64,000 nt of DNA from Actinobacteria bacterium 69-20 (lineage in GTDB: Bacteria; Actinomycetota; Actinomycetes; Mycobacteriales; Nakamurellaceae), in assembly GCA_001897425.1 (NCBI GenBank), contig MKSW01000040.1, positions 136,051 to 200,050 on the forward strand, in the 5' to 3' direction. The position numbers were made by a program, and so were the translations under genes. The notes beneath the pieces were generated by a model. The model worked only from the letters and a program-made list of their open reading frames with translations, had not been told where the DNA came from and ran no database searches. Numbering within the stretch: the first letter of the stretch is position 1; each line of letters starts with the position of its first letter. This document shows, piece after piece, positions 26,483 through 37,500 of the stretch.

Positions 26483-26566
26483 AGCGCGATCACCGACACG
26501 CCGCTGCTCGGCGACATCATCGGCGCGAACCTCGCCCGGGCGGTCGCGGCGCACCCGGACCGGACG

Positions 26567-28099
26567 GTGCTCGTCGACATCGCTCAGGGTACGAGATACA
26601 CCTATCGGGAGTTCGACAAAGAAACCGACGCACTCGCGCTCGCGCTGCAAGTCGACGGAGTGGCGATCGGCGATCGAGTGGGCATCTGGGCGCCGAACTG
26701 CGCGGAGTGGATGATCACCCAGTACGCCACGGCCAAGATCGGCGCGATCCTGGTCAACATCAACCCGGCGTATCGCACCAGCGAACTCGAGTTCGTGCTG
26801 AACCAGTCGACGATCAGCGTGCTAGTGACGGCGACGCAGTTCAAGACCAGCGATTACGCGGCCATGGTCGCCGAGGTCGCGCCACGGTGCGGCCGACTGC
26901 GCCGGGTGGTGCACATCGGCCCGGAGTTCGATGCGTTCGTCGACGCCGGGCGGAGCCAAGACCCGGCGCCGCTGCGCGCGCTGCCGCTGCAGGCCGACCA
27001 GCCCATCAACATCCAATACACCTCCGGCACAACGGGTTTCCCGAAGGGGGCGACCCTCTCGCATCACAACATCCTCAACAACGGGTACTTCGTCGGTGAG
27101 GCGTGCGGCTACACCGAGCGGGACGTGATCGCCACCCCGGTGCCGCTGTACCACTGCTTCGGAATGGTGATGGCGAACCTGGCGGCGACCTCGCACGGGG
27201 CCTCGGTGGTCTACCCGGCGCCCGGATTCGACCCGGCAGCGACACTGCAGGCGGTCCAGGACGAGCGGTGCACGTCGCTCTACGGCGTGCCGACCATGTT
27301 CATCGCGGAGCTGGGCCTGCCGAACTTCGCCGGCTATGACGTCTCCTCGCTGCGTACCGGGATCATGGCGGGCTCCCCGTGCCCGGTGGAGGTGATGAAG
27401 CAGGTGATCGACAAGATGGGCATGACGGAGGTGACGATCGCCTACGGCATGACGGAGACCTCGCCGGTGTCCACCCAGACCGGCGCCGGCGACGACATCG
27501 ACCGGCGCACGTCCACTGTCGGCCGCACGCTGCCGCATCTCGAGTCGAAGATCATCGACCCGGCGACGGGGCTGACCGTGCCGCGCGGCGTCCCGGGCGA
27601 ACTGTGCACCCGCGGATACTCCGTGATGCTCGGCTACTGGGACCAGCCGGACAAGACCGCCGAGGTGATCGACCGGGCGCGCTGGATGCACACCGGCGAT
27701 ATCGGGGTGATGGACGACGCCGGCTACATCAACATCACCGGCCGGATCAAGGACATGGTGATCCGCGGCGGCGAGAACGTCTACCCACGCGAGGTCGAGG
27801 AGTTCCTTTTCACCCATCCGGACATCGTCGACGCCCAGGTGATCGGGGTGCCGGACGAGCGCTTCGGGGAGGAGCTGATGGCCTGGCTGCGGATCCGGCC
27901 GGGCGCGGTGCCGCCGACCGCCGAGGACATCGCCGCGTTCGCGTCCGGCAAGCTCGCGCGGTACAAGATCCCGAAATACGTGCACGTGGTCGACGAGTTC
28001 CCGATGACCGTCACCGGCAAGGTGCGCAAGGCGCAGATGCGCGAGGAGGCCGTCACGATCCTGGGGCTGGAATCCGCCGCGGCGGCGCGGCACGCCTGA
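26567..28099 (+). CDS. Acyl-CoA synthetase, 5' end displaced by the IS
   Basis: The gene body is open in frame from 26483. The first usable start inside it is GTG 26567, giving 510 residues and losing 41 from the original N-terminus. Motifs of a fatty-acyl-CoA synthetase are intact: [20 protein letters not shown] (P-loop), [53 protein letters not shown] and [12 protein letters not shown] with the catalytic Lys. The protein activates fatty acids with ATP and CoA. Expression now depends on read-through from the IS or a new promoter. Function may be reduced, but the first conserved block ([16 protein letters not shown]) remains. Confidence 0.88.
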   Translation: MLVDIAQGTRYTYREFDKETDALALALQVDGVAIGDRVGIWAPNCAEWMITQYATAKIGAILVNINPAYRTSELEFVLNQSTISVLVTATQFKTSDYAAMVAEVAPRCGRLRRVVHIGPEFDAFVDAGRSQDPAPLRALPLQADQPINIQYTSGTTGFPKGATLSHHNILNNGYFVGEACGYTERDVIATPVPLYHCFGMVMANLAATSHGASVVYPAPGFDPAATLQAVQDERCTSLYGVPTMFIAELGLPNFAGYDVSSLRTGIMAGSPCPVEVMKQVIDKMGMTEVTIAYGMTETSPVSTQTGAGDDIDRRTSTVGRTLPHLESKIIDPATGLTVPRGVPGELCTRGYSVMLGYWDQPDKTAEVIDRARWMHTGDIGVMDDAGYINITGRIKDMVIRGGENVYPREVEEFLFTHPDIVDAQVIGVPDERFGEELMAWLRIRPGAVPPTAEDIAAFASGKLARYKIPKYVHVVDEFPMTVTGKVRKAQMREEAVTILGLESAAAARHA

Positions 28100-28202
28100 G
28101 TCGTGACCATCGTCACGGCGGGCATAACCATTCGGTCACCGTCCGGCATCAGCCTGTGCAGAACCCCTCTAGTGACACCGGTTTCGGCCGTACTCTCGCA
28201 AG

Positions 28203-28823
28203 GTGACCTTCACCGTCGGCTTCGACCTCGATATGACGCTGATCGACCCGCGAGCGGGTATGGTCGCGCTCTTCGACGTCCTCGCCGCGGAGACCGGCAT
28301 CCCGCTGGACGGTGCTGCGTTCGTCACCCGGCTCGGGCCCCCGCTCGAGGACGAGTTCGCGCGGTACGGGCTCGTCGGCACGGAGTCGGAACGACTGGTA
28401 GCGCGATACCGGGCCCTGTACGCGGACATCGTCATACCCGCGACCGAACCGTTGCCTGGTGCGCGCGAGGCGCTGGCGGCGGTGGCATCGCACGGCGGCG
28501 AGACCGTGGTGATCAGCGCGAAACACGAGCGCCATGTGCGGGGCCATCTCGACGCGCTCGGCTTCGAGGTGGCGGCGGTGGCCGGGGAACTGTGGGCGAC
28601 CGGCAAGGCCGACGCGCTGCGGGCCTACGGGGCCGAGGTCTACGTGGGCGATCACGTCGGGGACATTGCTGGTGCGCGCGCGGCCGACGCGCTCGCCGTG
28701 GGTGTGGCGACCGGGCCGATGACGATGGCGGACCTGACGATCGCCGGTGCCGACGTGGTGCTGCCCGATCTTTCCGGGTTCGCCGCATGGCTCGACTCGT
28801 ACCTCGCCGCCACCGTGCACTGA
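28203..28823 (+). CDS. HAD-family phosphatase
   Basis: 206 residues. Motif I GFDLDMTLID (nucleophile and acid Asp), motif II Ser in TVVISAKH, motif III Lys in ATGKADAL and motif IV EVYVGDHVGDIAGA are all present. The cap lies between residues 15 and 80, as in phosphoglycolate phosphatase-like enzymes. The substrate is unknown. The GTG start fits the motif I position. Confidence 0.88.
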   Translation: MTFTVGFDLDMTLIDPRAGMVALFDVLAAETGIPLDGAAFVTRLGPPLEDEFARYGLVGTESERLVARYRALYADIVIPATEPLPGAREALAAVASHGGETVVISAKHERHVRGHLDALGFEVAAVAGELWATGKADALRAYGAEVYVGDHVGDIAGARAADALAVGVATGPMTMADLTIAGADVVLPDLSGFAAWLDSYLAATVH

Positions 28824-29041
28824 TCGCACACGTCGATGACGGCCGTGGTCGCCGGCCGCGAAACGCTGCGTGGGGAATTCGGCCAGGGGAACACAGCTCG
28901 AGAACGCTGCCGGATCCCGCTGCCGGACACCACCGCCGTGGGCGCCACGCGTTGCCGGGGCCAGTACGCTAGATGGGTGGAGCGACGGCGCTCCGCAGGG
29001 AGTGCGCACGCGTCCCACGGTCCGAACAAGGAGAACTCGAC

Positions 29042-29431
29042 GTGCCGAGCGGCAGAGTGAAATGGTTCGATGCCGAGAAGGGTTTCGGGTTCATCGCGCC
29101 GGAGGGCGGCGGTGACGATGTGCACGTGCGCGCCTCCGCGTTGCCGGCGGGCGTCACGTCGCTCAAGCCTGGCCAGAAGGTGGAGTTCGGGGTGGCCGAC
29201 GGCCGTCGCGGCCCGCAGGCGTTGCAGGTCCAGCTGGTCGACGCGCCGCCGACGATCACGCCGCAGCACCGGCGTTCCGCGGACGAGTTGCATGGTCTCA
29301 TCGAGGATCTCATCAAACTGCTGGAGACCAAGGCGCTCCCCGGGCTGCGGCACGGCAGGTACCCGGACCGGGCGACGGCCGGGCGGATCGCGGATGTCAT
29401 GCGCGCCGTCGCGAGCGAGTTCGAGCAGTAG
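29042..29431 (+). CDS. Cold-shock protein with C-terminal extension
   Basis: 129 residues. The first 65 are a cold-shock domain with RNP1 KGFGFIAP and RNP2-like [10 protein letters not shown], opening [15 protein letters not shown]. About 60 further residues ([44 protein letters not shown]) form a helical tail seen in actinobacterial CspB-like proteins. GTG at 29042 is preceded by AAGGAG. The 218-bp gap upstream has no other gene and must hold the promoter. It binds RNA or single-stranded DNA. Confidence 0.9.
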   Translation: MPSGRVKWFDAEKGFGFIAPEGGGDDVHVRASALPAGVTSLKPGQKVEFGVADGRRGPQALQVQLVDAPPTITPQHRRSADELHGLIEDLIKLLETKALPGLRHGRYPDRATAGRIADVMRAVASEFEQ

Positions 29432-29460
29432 GGCGTTCGAGCAGTAGCGCGACTGGGCAC

Positions 29461-30447
29461 TCAGTCCGGCCGGACGGGCTCGACGCGTCCGAAGTGCGCG
29501 CTGCGCAGTGCTGCCAGTGCCAGATTGAGTGCCGCGATGCCGTCCGCGGCGCTGACGCGTGGCTCGGCGCCTCCGGCGATCGCGGCGGCGAACTCGGCCA
29601 GTTGGGTGTCGAAGGGAAGGTCGGCCGTTGTCACCGCGGCAGCTACCAGTTCGATCGGCTCCGATCCGGTGCGGTCGAGGATGACGGTCCCGCCGGTGTT
29701 CGAATGTGTGAGCCTGCCTTCGGTTCCGGTGATGGAAAAGCTTGTGGTGAAAGGCGTTTCCGGGGAGAGCCAGCCACCGGTGGCATAGGACACGGCGCCG
29801 CTCGCGTGGTGCAGCGTCGCGGTCGCGGTGACGATGTTCGGACCGTCGCCGCGCTCCGTCCGCGCCTCGACGGACGTGACGTCTCCGGCCACCCACCGCG
29901 CGAAGTCGAAGTCGTGGATCATCTGGTCCATCAGCACGCCGCCGGATCGGGCCTCGTCGTGGAACCAGTCGGCCTCGGGAGCGGCGCCAGTACGCGACAT
30001 CCGAAGGACCGTCGGAGTCCCGACGAGCCCGCTGTGCACCGCCGCCCGCGCCGCGGCGTAGGCGGCGAAATAGCGCACGACATGGGCCACGTAAACGCGG
30101 CGCCCGGCGACCCGCGCCTGCGCGGCGATGGCGACGGCCTGGTCGTGGGTCCGCGCGAACGGCTTCTCGCAGATCACATGTCGGCCGCGGGCGATGGCCG
30201 CGGATGCGATCTCGGCGTGCGTGTTCGTCGGTGTGCAGATGTCGACGACGTCGCTGGCCGCGATGAGCTCGTCGAGGCTGTCCACGGCGCGCGCACCGTA
30301 GCGCGGCGCGAGCTGCGCGGCGCGACCGCTCGGCGAGTAGACGAGTGCTGGCACGTCGAGTCGCTGCAGTGACGCCAGGTGCTCATGCGCTATCTCCCCG
30401 GCACCGACCACACCGATTCGGCCGACCGCGGCCCGTGACGCCGTCAT
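29461..30447 (-). CDS. Gfo/Idh/MocA-family oxidoreductase
   Basis: 328 residues: RIGVVGAGEIAHEHLASLQ (Rossmann), CTPTNTHAEIASAAIARGRHVICEKPFARTHDQA with the EKP motif, VAHVVRYFAAYAAAR, and GGVLMDQMIHDFDFARWVAGD with the catalytic DQMIHDxD. NAD(P)-dependent; the substrate is unknown. Its ATG overlaps the stop of the DUF2771 gene by 4 nt, so it is the last gene of the MFS-DUF2771 operon. Confidence 0.87.
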   Translation of the reverse strand: MTASRAAVGRIGVVGAGEIAHEHLASLQRLDVPALVYSPSGRAAQLAPRYGARAVDSLDELIAASDVVDICTPTNTHAEIASAAIARGRHVICEKPFARTHDQAVAIAAQARVAGRRVYVAHVVRYFAAYAAARAAVHSGLVGTPTVLRMSRTGAAPEADWFHDEARSGGVLMDQMIHDFDFARWVAGDVTSVEARTERGDGPNIVTATATLHHASGAVSYATGGWLSPETPFTTSFSITGTEGRLTHSNTGGTVILDRTGSEPIELVAAAVTTADLPFDTQLAEFAAAIAGGAEPRVSAADGIAALNLALAALRSAHFGRVEPVRPD

Positions 30448-31112
30448 CCTGTCTGCTCCGTTCCTCCGATGCTGCTCGCCGTGGACCTGGCCGGCGGTGA
30501 TCCTTGCGGTGATCCCGGTTGTGATTCCTGCGGTGGCCCCGGCTGTGACCCGCCGACGGGATCGATGATCAGCACCCAACTGCCGACCGCAGGGAATTCC
30601 ACCCCGCCGTCCGGCCCCGGCGCCGCGGTGAGGCTCTGCACCTCGAGACGGGTCATCTGCGCGCCGGACGGCGGCGTCAGTCGGTAAGAGAACTGCTTCT
30701 TCGGCGGGAAGACCGCGGTCCGGTCGCCCTGTTGCTTGCCCTGTGCGTCCACATACGAGAACACGATCACCCAAGGGGTATTGCCGACGGCCGTCGGTAC
30801 CTGCACCGTGAGCGGAGTTCCCGGCGCGAGGGCGAGATGCGGTGCCGTCTTGTCGTTGTCGCCACCGGCACAGCTGAGCGTCGTTGCCCCGCGCGGGCTG
30901 ACGCAGGACAGTGCGGCGGGAAGTGCGATTGTCGCCGGCCCGGCCGTCACCGTGACCTGCGTGACGTCCCCGCCGCCGGCGCAGGCGGACAGGGCGACCA
31001 GCAGCACGATCGCGAGGGCCATGATCGGACGAGGCAGAACCATGGCGGAACCGCTGCGCCGGCGCCTGCCCGCGGCATGGTCGGTCACCCGGCCGCTCAG
31101 CCGGCCGCTCAT
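30444..31112 (-). CDS. DUF2771-type lipoprotein
   Basis: 222 residues. After a basic N-terminus (RRRRSGSAMVLPRP) a hydrophobic stretch ends in lipobox LSAC, so it is an exported lipoprotein. The body (VTVTAGPATIALPAAL, PLTVQVPTAVGNTPWVIVFSYVDAQGK, FSYRLTPPSGAQMTRLEVQSL, VGSWVLIIDP) matches what I know as DUF2771, found in mycolic-acid bacteria. The C-terminus is Gln/Pro/Gly-rich. The start at 31112 has GGTGAG upstream; ATG 31043 is an alternative. It sits directly behind the MFS gene. Confidence 0.72.
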   Translation of the reverse strand: MSGRLSGRVTDHAAGRRRRSGSAMVLPRPIMALAIVLLVALSACAGGGDVTQVTVTAGPATIALPAALSCVSPRGATTLSCAGGDNDKTAPHLALAPGTPLTVQVPTAVGNTPWVIVFSYVDAQGKQQGDRTAVFPPKKQFSYRLTPPSGAQMTRLEVQSLTAAPGPDGGVEFPAVGSWVLIIDPVGGSQPGPPQESQPGSPQGSPPARSTASSIGGTEQTG

Positions 31113-31120
31113 ACGTCTGC

Positions 31121-33292
31121 TCACCGGGGACGGCCGGCCTTCCGCGTCCTGCGCGATGCGGCGGGGTCGGCCGGGTTCGCGGCCCGCGCCGGTTGACCGG
31201 CGCGGCGCTGCGAGACCTTCTCGCCGCGGACCCGTCGCGTCGTCCGTCTCGCCGTCGGCCCGCCGGGGTACACGCCCGGCTGATTCGTCGCCGGCCAGGC
31301 GGCCCCGGCGGCGGTCACTGCCCTGTGCCGGTGCGGAAGGTGGATCGGCGGAATCAGGCTGCGGCCGAGCCGAATCGCTACCGTCTGCGATGTGCCCGCT
31401 ATCAGCAGCAGCCCGAGGATTCCGAAACCGACCTGGTAGACGGCATTTCCGCCCAGCGCCCACACTCCGCCGATCAGCAGACCGATCACCCCGCCGAAGA
31501 CCCAGTTCAACTGCAGGATCGATTCGCTGCGGCCGAACGCGGAGGCGCGGCTCACCTCCGGCAGCCCGTCCTGGATGGTCGCGTCGAGGCAGACCTTCGC
31601 GAGTGACGACGCCGTGGAGCCCACCAGCGCGACCACCCCGGCGGTGATCAGGCCCGGAAGTGCGAACGCCGTCACCACGGAGACGAGCACGCCGCCCAGG
31701 CACCAGAACGTCACCGCCTCGGGGGCGCGCAACGGCAGGCGGGCGCCGAGGGCATTGCCGAGGAACCCGCCCACGCCGGCGGCCGCGCCGACCGCGCCGA
31801 GCACCAGCAGTTGCATCCAGCCTTGATGGTTGGTTGCCGCGCCGAGCGCCACACCGGGCGTCGTGGTCTCGGTCGGTTGATAACGGGTCTTGATGACGAA
31901 CGCGATGAACAATGCCAGGAAACCGGTTTCGATCCGGATCACGGAGTTCGCCCACAGTGCGGTCGCGACGGAGCGCGGTAGCTCCCGCCGCTTCTCGGTG
32001 ACGCGGGTGCTGCCGGGGCGGAGGATGGCGCCGGTGTGCTGGATCGGCACCTCGCCTTCGGTGGATTCCACCCAGGACGGAATGCGCAGACACAGCCACG
32101 CGCCGACGAGCCCGCATGCGGCGGTGAACCAGAGCGCCCCGGCCGAGGTGGTGAGCGCAGCGATCCCGGCGGCGATGCCGCCCGAGACGCCGCCCGCGAT
32201 CAGTCCGAAGACGGACATCCGCGAATTGGTCTTGACGAGCGTGATCGCTTCGGGCAGCACGCGCGGCGTGAGCGCGGCCTTGAGTACGCCGAAACCCTTG
32301 GACAGCACCAACATCCCGAGGGCGCAGGGGTAGATCACCCACGAGTCGAACTTCAGCGCCATCACGATGGCCAGCACCGTGCGGCCCACGCTCGACGCCG
32401 CGAGCGCGAATCTCCGCCCGCGCTGCAACTTGTCGAGCAGCGGACCGATCAGCGGTGCGATCACGGCGAACGGGGCGACCGTCAGCAGTAGGTACAGCAG
32501 CACCTTGCCGGTGGACTCGGCCTTGGCCGCCGCGAAGAACAAGGTATTGGCCAGCGCCACGGCCAGCGCCGCGTCCACGGCGTAGTTGGCCATGACGGCG
32601 TACGTGAGATGCCCGAGGCCGGATTGGCCGGCGCCGTCGGCCGACACGGCACCGTGGAACTTCTCCAGCCCGCGGTGCGTCAGCTCCCGGCTGCGCAGCG
32701 CGGCGACCCGGGTCACCGTCAGCTTGCGGGGTTGGCGCTGCAGCCCGCGGGGCGGAATCGGCCCGCCCGCGCGCCCCGACGGCTCGGCCCCCGCGCCCGG
32801 CTGCTGGCGCTCCGAGCCCGGATAGGCCGCCCCTGGGTATCCCGTCCCCGGATAGCCGGGACCCGGATACGAGGGGCCCGCGTAGGGCGGCAGGTGCGAG
32901 CCGTCTCGGGCGCGGCGTCGCGTCTCCCGGCCGTCGCGATCGGTATCGACACGGGGACTGCCGCCGGCTTCCCGGTAGTTGCGCCCGGCTGTGGAGTCGG
33001 ACGCCGCATCGGCCCGTGGATCAGACCAGGCTCCGGCTGCCGCCCGACCGGACCCCGGCACGTTCGACCGCGGGACCGAGGCGTCCGGGCGACGCAGAAC
33101 GGTCGTCTCCTGATAGATCGGCTGGGCAGGGGTGTTGCGGTCGGACGCGGTGCGCGATCGCCGAGCAGCGTCATCGTCATACTCGCTGTTACGTCCCGGA
33201 GTCGAATCGCCGTCGGCAGCAGGTCGCCGGGGCAGCGCAGTGGTGTGCTGCGCGTCCGCGGCGTTGCGCGGATCTGGCGACTGGCGGGTCAT
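31121..33292 (-). CDS. MFS transporter with long disordered N-terminus
   Basis: 723 residues. The first about 210 are Pro/Arg/Asp-rich and probably disordered; 12 membrane helices follow, starting at LGHLTYAVMANYAVDAALAVALANTLFFAAA. Conserved parts include APLIGPLLDKLQRGRRFALA (MFS motif A in loop 2-3), VLKAALTPRVLPEAITLVKTNSRMSVFGLIAGGVSGGIAAG and VCLDATIQDGLPEVSRASAFGRSESILQL. The substrate is unknown. ATG 33292 is preferred because AGGA lies 8 nt upstream; ATG 33301 has none. It heads an operon with DUF2771 and an oxidoreductase and is divergent from the DUF3027 gene. Confidence 0.87.
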   Translation of the reverse strand: MTRQSPDPRNAADAQHTTALPRRPAADGDSTPGRNSEYDDDAARRSRTASDRNTPAQPIYQETTVLRRPDASVPRSNVPGSGRAAAGAWSDPRADAASDSTAGRNYREAGGSPRVDTDRDGRETRRRARDGSHLPPYAGPSYPGPGYPGTGYPGAAYPGSERQQPGAGAEPSGRAGGPIPPRGLQRQPRKLTVTRVAALRSRELTHRGLEKFHGAVSADGAGQSGLGHLTYAVMANYAVDAALAVALANTLFFAAAKAESTGKVLLYLLLTVAPFAVIAPLIGPLLDKLQRGRRFALAASSVGRTVLAIVMALKFDSWVIYPCALGMLVLSKGFGVLKAALTPRVLPEAITLVKTNSRMSVFGLIAGGVSGGIAAGIAALTTSAGALWFTAACGLVGAWLCLRIPSWVESTEGEVPIQHTGAILRPGSTRVTEKRRELPRSVATALWANSVIRIETGFLALFIAFVIKTRYQPTETTTPGVALGAATNHQGWMQLLVLGAVGAAAGVGGFLGNALGARLPLRAPEAVTFWCLGGVLVSVVTAFALPGLITAGVVALVGSTASSLAKVCLDATIQDGLPEVSRASAFGRSESILQLNWVFGGVIGLLIGGVWALGGNAVYQVGFGILGLLLIAGTSQTVAIRLGRSLIPPIHLPHRHRAVTAAGAAWPATNQPGVYPGGPTARRTTRRVRGEKVSQRRAGQPARAANPADPAASRRTRKAGRPR

Positions 33293-33386
33293 ATGAATCA
33301 TCCTGCCGCACGCGGCGCGATCCTGAAGGCCCGGTCGCGACGTGCGGTGGATTTTCCGGTGTCACGGCGTGCGGCATGATGGTGCG

Positions 33387-34499
33387 GTGGTCAACCGCGC
33401 GAAAACCGGGGAGTCCGACCGAGCCGACGCTACGGCGCCGGGAGGCGACGCGTCGTCATCCGGCGGAGTGATGCCGGAGGGGGCGCTGCCGGAGTCGGCA
33501 CTGTCCGAAGCGCTGTCGGAGGACGCTCGCAGGATCGCACTGCGCGAGGCGACGCTGGAGGCCGGGGGCGCCGGGTCAGTCGGCGAGTTGGTCGATGTCG
33601 TCGTCGATCCGGAGGATCCCCAGGGTGTGGTGACCGTCCGGTTCGCCGCCGATCTGGAGGGTTACCGAGGGTGGCAGTGGTCGGTGACGATCGCCGTCGT
33701 CGATCCGGCGCGTCCCACGGTCAGCGAGGTCGTGCTGCTGCCGGGGCCGGACGCGCTGCTCGCCCCCGCCTGGGTGCCGTGGAAGCAGCGGGTGCGCTCC
33801 GGTGACCTCGGTGTCGGCGACCTACTGCCGCCCGCGCCGGACGATGCGCGGATCGTGCCGGCCTATCTCGAATCGGACGACCCCGCCGTTGAGGACCTCG
33901 CGCACGAGGTCGGCGTGGGGCGGGTGCGGGTGCTCTCGCGCGAAGGGCGCGCTATCGCGGCGACCCGGTGGCACGAGGGCGCGTTCGGTCCCGACGACGA
34001 CATGGCGAAACACGCGCCGGGGCACTGCGCGACCTGCGCGTTCTTCGTGCCGTTGGCCGGGGCTCTCGGCGCGGGATTCGGCGTGTGCGCCAACGAGTTC
34101 TCGCCGGCGGACGGCAGGGTGGTCGACGTGCGCTACGGCTGCGGCGCGCACTCGGAATCGGCGTTCCGTCCCCGCGCGGCGCAGGCCGCGGACAACGTGG
34201 TCGACGAACTGCGCCTCGAGGTGCATCAGCGGGCGGCCGAGCTGGATGCATCCGCGGCGGACACATCTGTGGCGGACACCGCCGAGATGCCGGGCGACGA
34301 CGGTGTTGTCGTGGATGACGCTGTTTTCGTGGATGACGCTGTTCGCTCCGGCGGCGGCGCCTCTGGCAGCGGTGGCGCCGTCGATGACGATGGCCGCGCC
34401 GAGGGCGAAGACTCCATCGAAAGCGGTGGTGCCGTCGATGACGATCTTCGCGGCGACGCGGTCGCGGATGAGCCGGAGCCCGGCGAGGTCGCACCCTGA
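33387..34499 (+). CDS. DUF3027 protein
   Basis: 370 residues. The core carries GYRGWQWSVTIAVVDPARPTVSEVVLLPGPDALLAPAWVPWKQRVRSGDLGVGDLLPP, the hallmark of DUF3027. A Cys-rich segment follows: HCATCAFFVPLAG...GVCANEFSPADGRVVDVRYGCGAHSE, with four Cys and two His that could bind zinc. The last 90 residues are acidic and repetitive (VDDAV, VDDD units). The GTG at 33387 gives a family-like N-terminus. The function is unknown; the gene neighbours the MFS gene in many mycolic-acid bacteria, as I recall. Confidence 0.8.
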   Translation: MVNRAKTGESDRADATAPGGDASSSGGVMPEGALPESALSEALSEDARRIALREATLEAGGAGSVGELVDVVVDPEDPQGVVTVRFAADLEGYRGWQWSVTIAVVDPARPTVSEVVLLPGPDALLAPAWVPWKQRVRSGDLGVGDLLPPAPDDARIVPAYLESDDPAVEDLAHEVGVGRVRVLSREGRAIAATRWHEGAFGPDDDMAKHAPGHCATCAFFVPLAGALGAGFGVCANEFSPADGRVVDVRYGCGAHSESAFRPRAAQAADNVVDELRLEVHQRAAELDASAADTSVADTAEMPGDDGVVVDDAVFVDDAVRSGGGASGSGGAVDDDGRAEGEDSIESGGAVDDDLRGDAVADEPEPGEVAP

Positions 34500-34537
34500 C
34501 GCGGAGTGCGCGGGGATCCCGGCCGTCGACCGGAGCG

Positions 34538-37500
34538 GTGCCTGCGGGCGCCCCCGCGGCGGGTGCGCCCGGCGATGACCCGTTCCGAACGGCCGACCTG
34601 CGCGCGGCCGTCCTGACCACGTGGTCGGCCGCACCGGCGCGATTCCGCGAGGACGCGAATGCCGAGGAACTGCTATCCATCGGGTACCGCGGGCGCGTCA
34701 TAGCGGAACTCGCCGCGAACGGCGCGGACGCGGCTCGCGCCGCCGGCGTCCCGGGCGAGATCGCGATCTCGATGGTGGGCCGAGAACTGCGCGTGGCCAA
34801 CAACGGTGCGCCGCTGGACGCCGCCGGTGTCGCGGCCCTGGCGTCGCTGCGGGCGTCCGCGAAACGGGGCGAAGCATCCGTCGGGCATTTCGGCGTCGGC
34901 TTCACGGCCGTCCGCGCACTAACCGACGAGCCGATGATCGTATCGACGACCGGAGCCGTCCGCTTCTCCGTTGCCGAAACACACCGTGTCGTCACCGAAC
35001 TCGACGATCCGCGGCTCGACGAGGAGTTGCGTCAGCGTCACGGTGAACTCCCGGCGTTGCGACTGCCCTGGCCGGTGCCGGTGGCCGCGCGCGAGGGCGA
35101 TGGTGGAGTTGCCGACACGCCGGTCGGGTATGCCACCGAGGTGCGGCTGCCGCTGCGCGCGGCGATCGATGCCGCGGCACTCGCCGGCGAACTCACGCGG
35201 CAGCTCGCGATGGACCTGCTGTGGGCGCTGCCGGACCTGGTCGCCGTCACGGTCCCGGGCCTGCGCGTGGAGCGGGCGCAAGCGGGCGACACGGGTATCG
35301 AGTCGATCACCGTCATTCCCGTGCCCGACTCCGGCCTGCCGGCAGCGGCTGATTCGGCCGACTCGGAACGCACCGAGCGGCGCAATGACACGTCGGTGGG
35401 GGCGCCAGCCGCCGAGCCGGCGACCGAAGAAACGGCATTCCGGGTCTTGCGGCGGGACGGAGCGATCCCGGCCGAATTGCTCGTCGACCGTCCGATCGAG
35501 GAGCGTCGGCGCACGATGTGGCGTCTCGCGTGGATCGTGCCGCTCGACGCGCGCGGGCGCCCGGCGGGCATGGCGCGGTCGTTGGTCGGCGCACCGACTC
35601 CGACGGATGAGGCGATCGCGATGCCCGCCCGACTGGTGATCACGGCACCCGTCGACGAGAGCCGCGGCCGGATCGCGGCGAGTCCGTTGACCGACTACCT
35701 GATCACGCAGGCGGCCGCAACCTACGTCGATCTGGTGCGGGGCGCGCCCGCCGGCGACCGGATCGCGCTGCTGCCTCCGGTGGCGTTCCCGCTGGGAGAG
35801 TTCGACGCCGCCCTTCGCGAGGCATTGACGGCGAACCTGGAACGCGCTGACTTCCTGCCCGGCGCAAGCGGTTTCGCCGTCCGGCCCACCGATGCGATGC
35901 TCGTCTCCGGGGTTCGCGGCGCGGCAGCGGCGTGCGCGTCAGAGGCACTGCCTGGCCTGCTGGACTGGCCCGCCCGGGCAGCGGACGTCGAGCGCCTTCG
36001 GCAGCTCGGGGTGCGCGAGGTGCCCATATCGCACCTAACCGAGGCCCTCGCGCAGCTGGACCGGCCCGCCGCGTTCTGGCGCACCGTCTATGACGGGCTC
36101 ACCGACATGCCCGCCGACGAGCTCGCCGACCTTCCGGTGCCCGCATCCGGGGGCGGCACGATCGTCGGGCCGCGCGGTGTGCTGCTGCCGGCCGTGGCTT
36201 CGTCGGGCGCTGTATCCGACGCTGCCTCGGGCGCTGCGTCGCGACTCGACGGCGACGCCGCTTCGATGCCCGCCGGCAGCGGTACCGACACTGGCGTCGG
36301 CGATGCCTATTCAGGGGCGGAGCGAACGTCCTGGCCCGTGCGAGCGGCTCGCCTGGTGCCCGGGCTCCGGCTCGCAGCCCCGGGGGCGGATCACCCGCTG
36401 CTGCGCAGGCTCGGCGCCCGCAGCGCCGATGCCGCGGCGATCCTTGCCGACCCGAGCCTGGCCCGCGAAATCCGGCGCCGGTTCACCGATCTCGACTCCG
36501 GCCTGAGCGAGGAGCCGGATCTCGACGATCTCGCGGCGTTCGCGTCGCTCGTCCTGGACCTGCTCCGCGAGGCCGGGTCTGGTGCCGCCGAATCCGCGGT
36601 GGGCGCCGACCTGGCGGACACCCTGTTGACGGACGAGGACGGCGAGCCGTGGCCGGCGCGGAACCTGCTGCTGCCGGGAGCGCCGCTGGCATCGGTCCTG
36701 GCGAGCGAAGCGGAGGTGCCGACCGTCGCACCCCGGTGGGTTACGGAATACGGCGCAGAACTCCTCGAAACGCTCGGCGTGCGAACGGGTTTCGGACTGC
36801 TCCGGTTTACCGTGCCACCCGGTGCCGACGTCGACCTGCCGGGCGTCGACCTTTGGTGGGAGCAAGCGGGTGAGGCGCTCGGTGGGGCGGACTATGACAC
36901 CGATGACGGTGCGGGCTCCGGCGCGGACGGCGAGACGCATACGGCCATCACCGATCTGGATCTGGTGGCCGATTTGGCCTGGCCGCGCGCCCTCGAGTTG
37001 ATCCTCGGCCGACAGTCGACGCGAGATGCGTTGCGACGGACCGCCTTTGGGCCGTCCTATTCCGCATGGTGGTTGGCCCGCTACGCCGTCATAGACGGAT
37101 CGCCGCTTCGGCGATGGCGCGCCCCCGGATCGACGGAACTTGCCGGCTTGTACGACGAGATCCCGGTGGCCCTGGCGGCCGACGTCTGTGCGGACATCGG
37201 TGTGCCGCGGACGGTGGTCGATGCCGCCGCCGATCCCGGAGAGTTCCTGCATCGCTGGGCAGATCCCGCGCGCACTGTTCCGCCGTGGCGCGTCGCAGGG
37301 CTCACCGCCGCGCTCGTCGGGGCGCTGGACCGAGCGTCGGCCGATGAACTGCCTGAGTACGTGCGGGCGCTCACGGGTGCCGTGATCGCTGCCGATGACG
37401 CCGTCGTGCTCGACGACCCCATGCTCGCCCAGGTGCTCGATCCCGCGAAACTCGTTGCGGGGGGCGCTGATCCGCGGTTGACCGGAGATGTGCTGGACCT

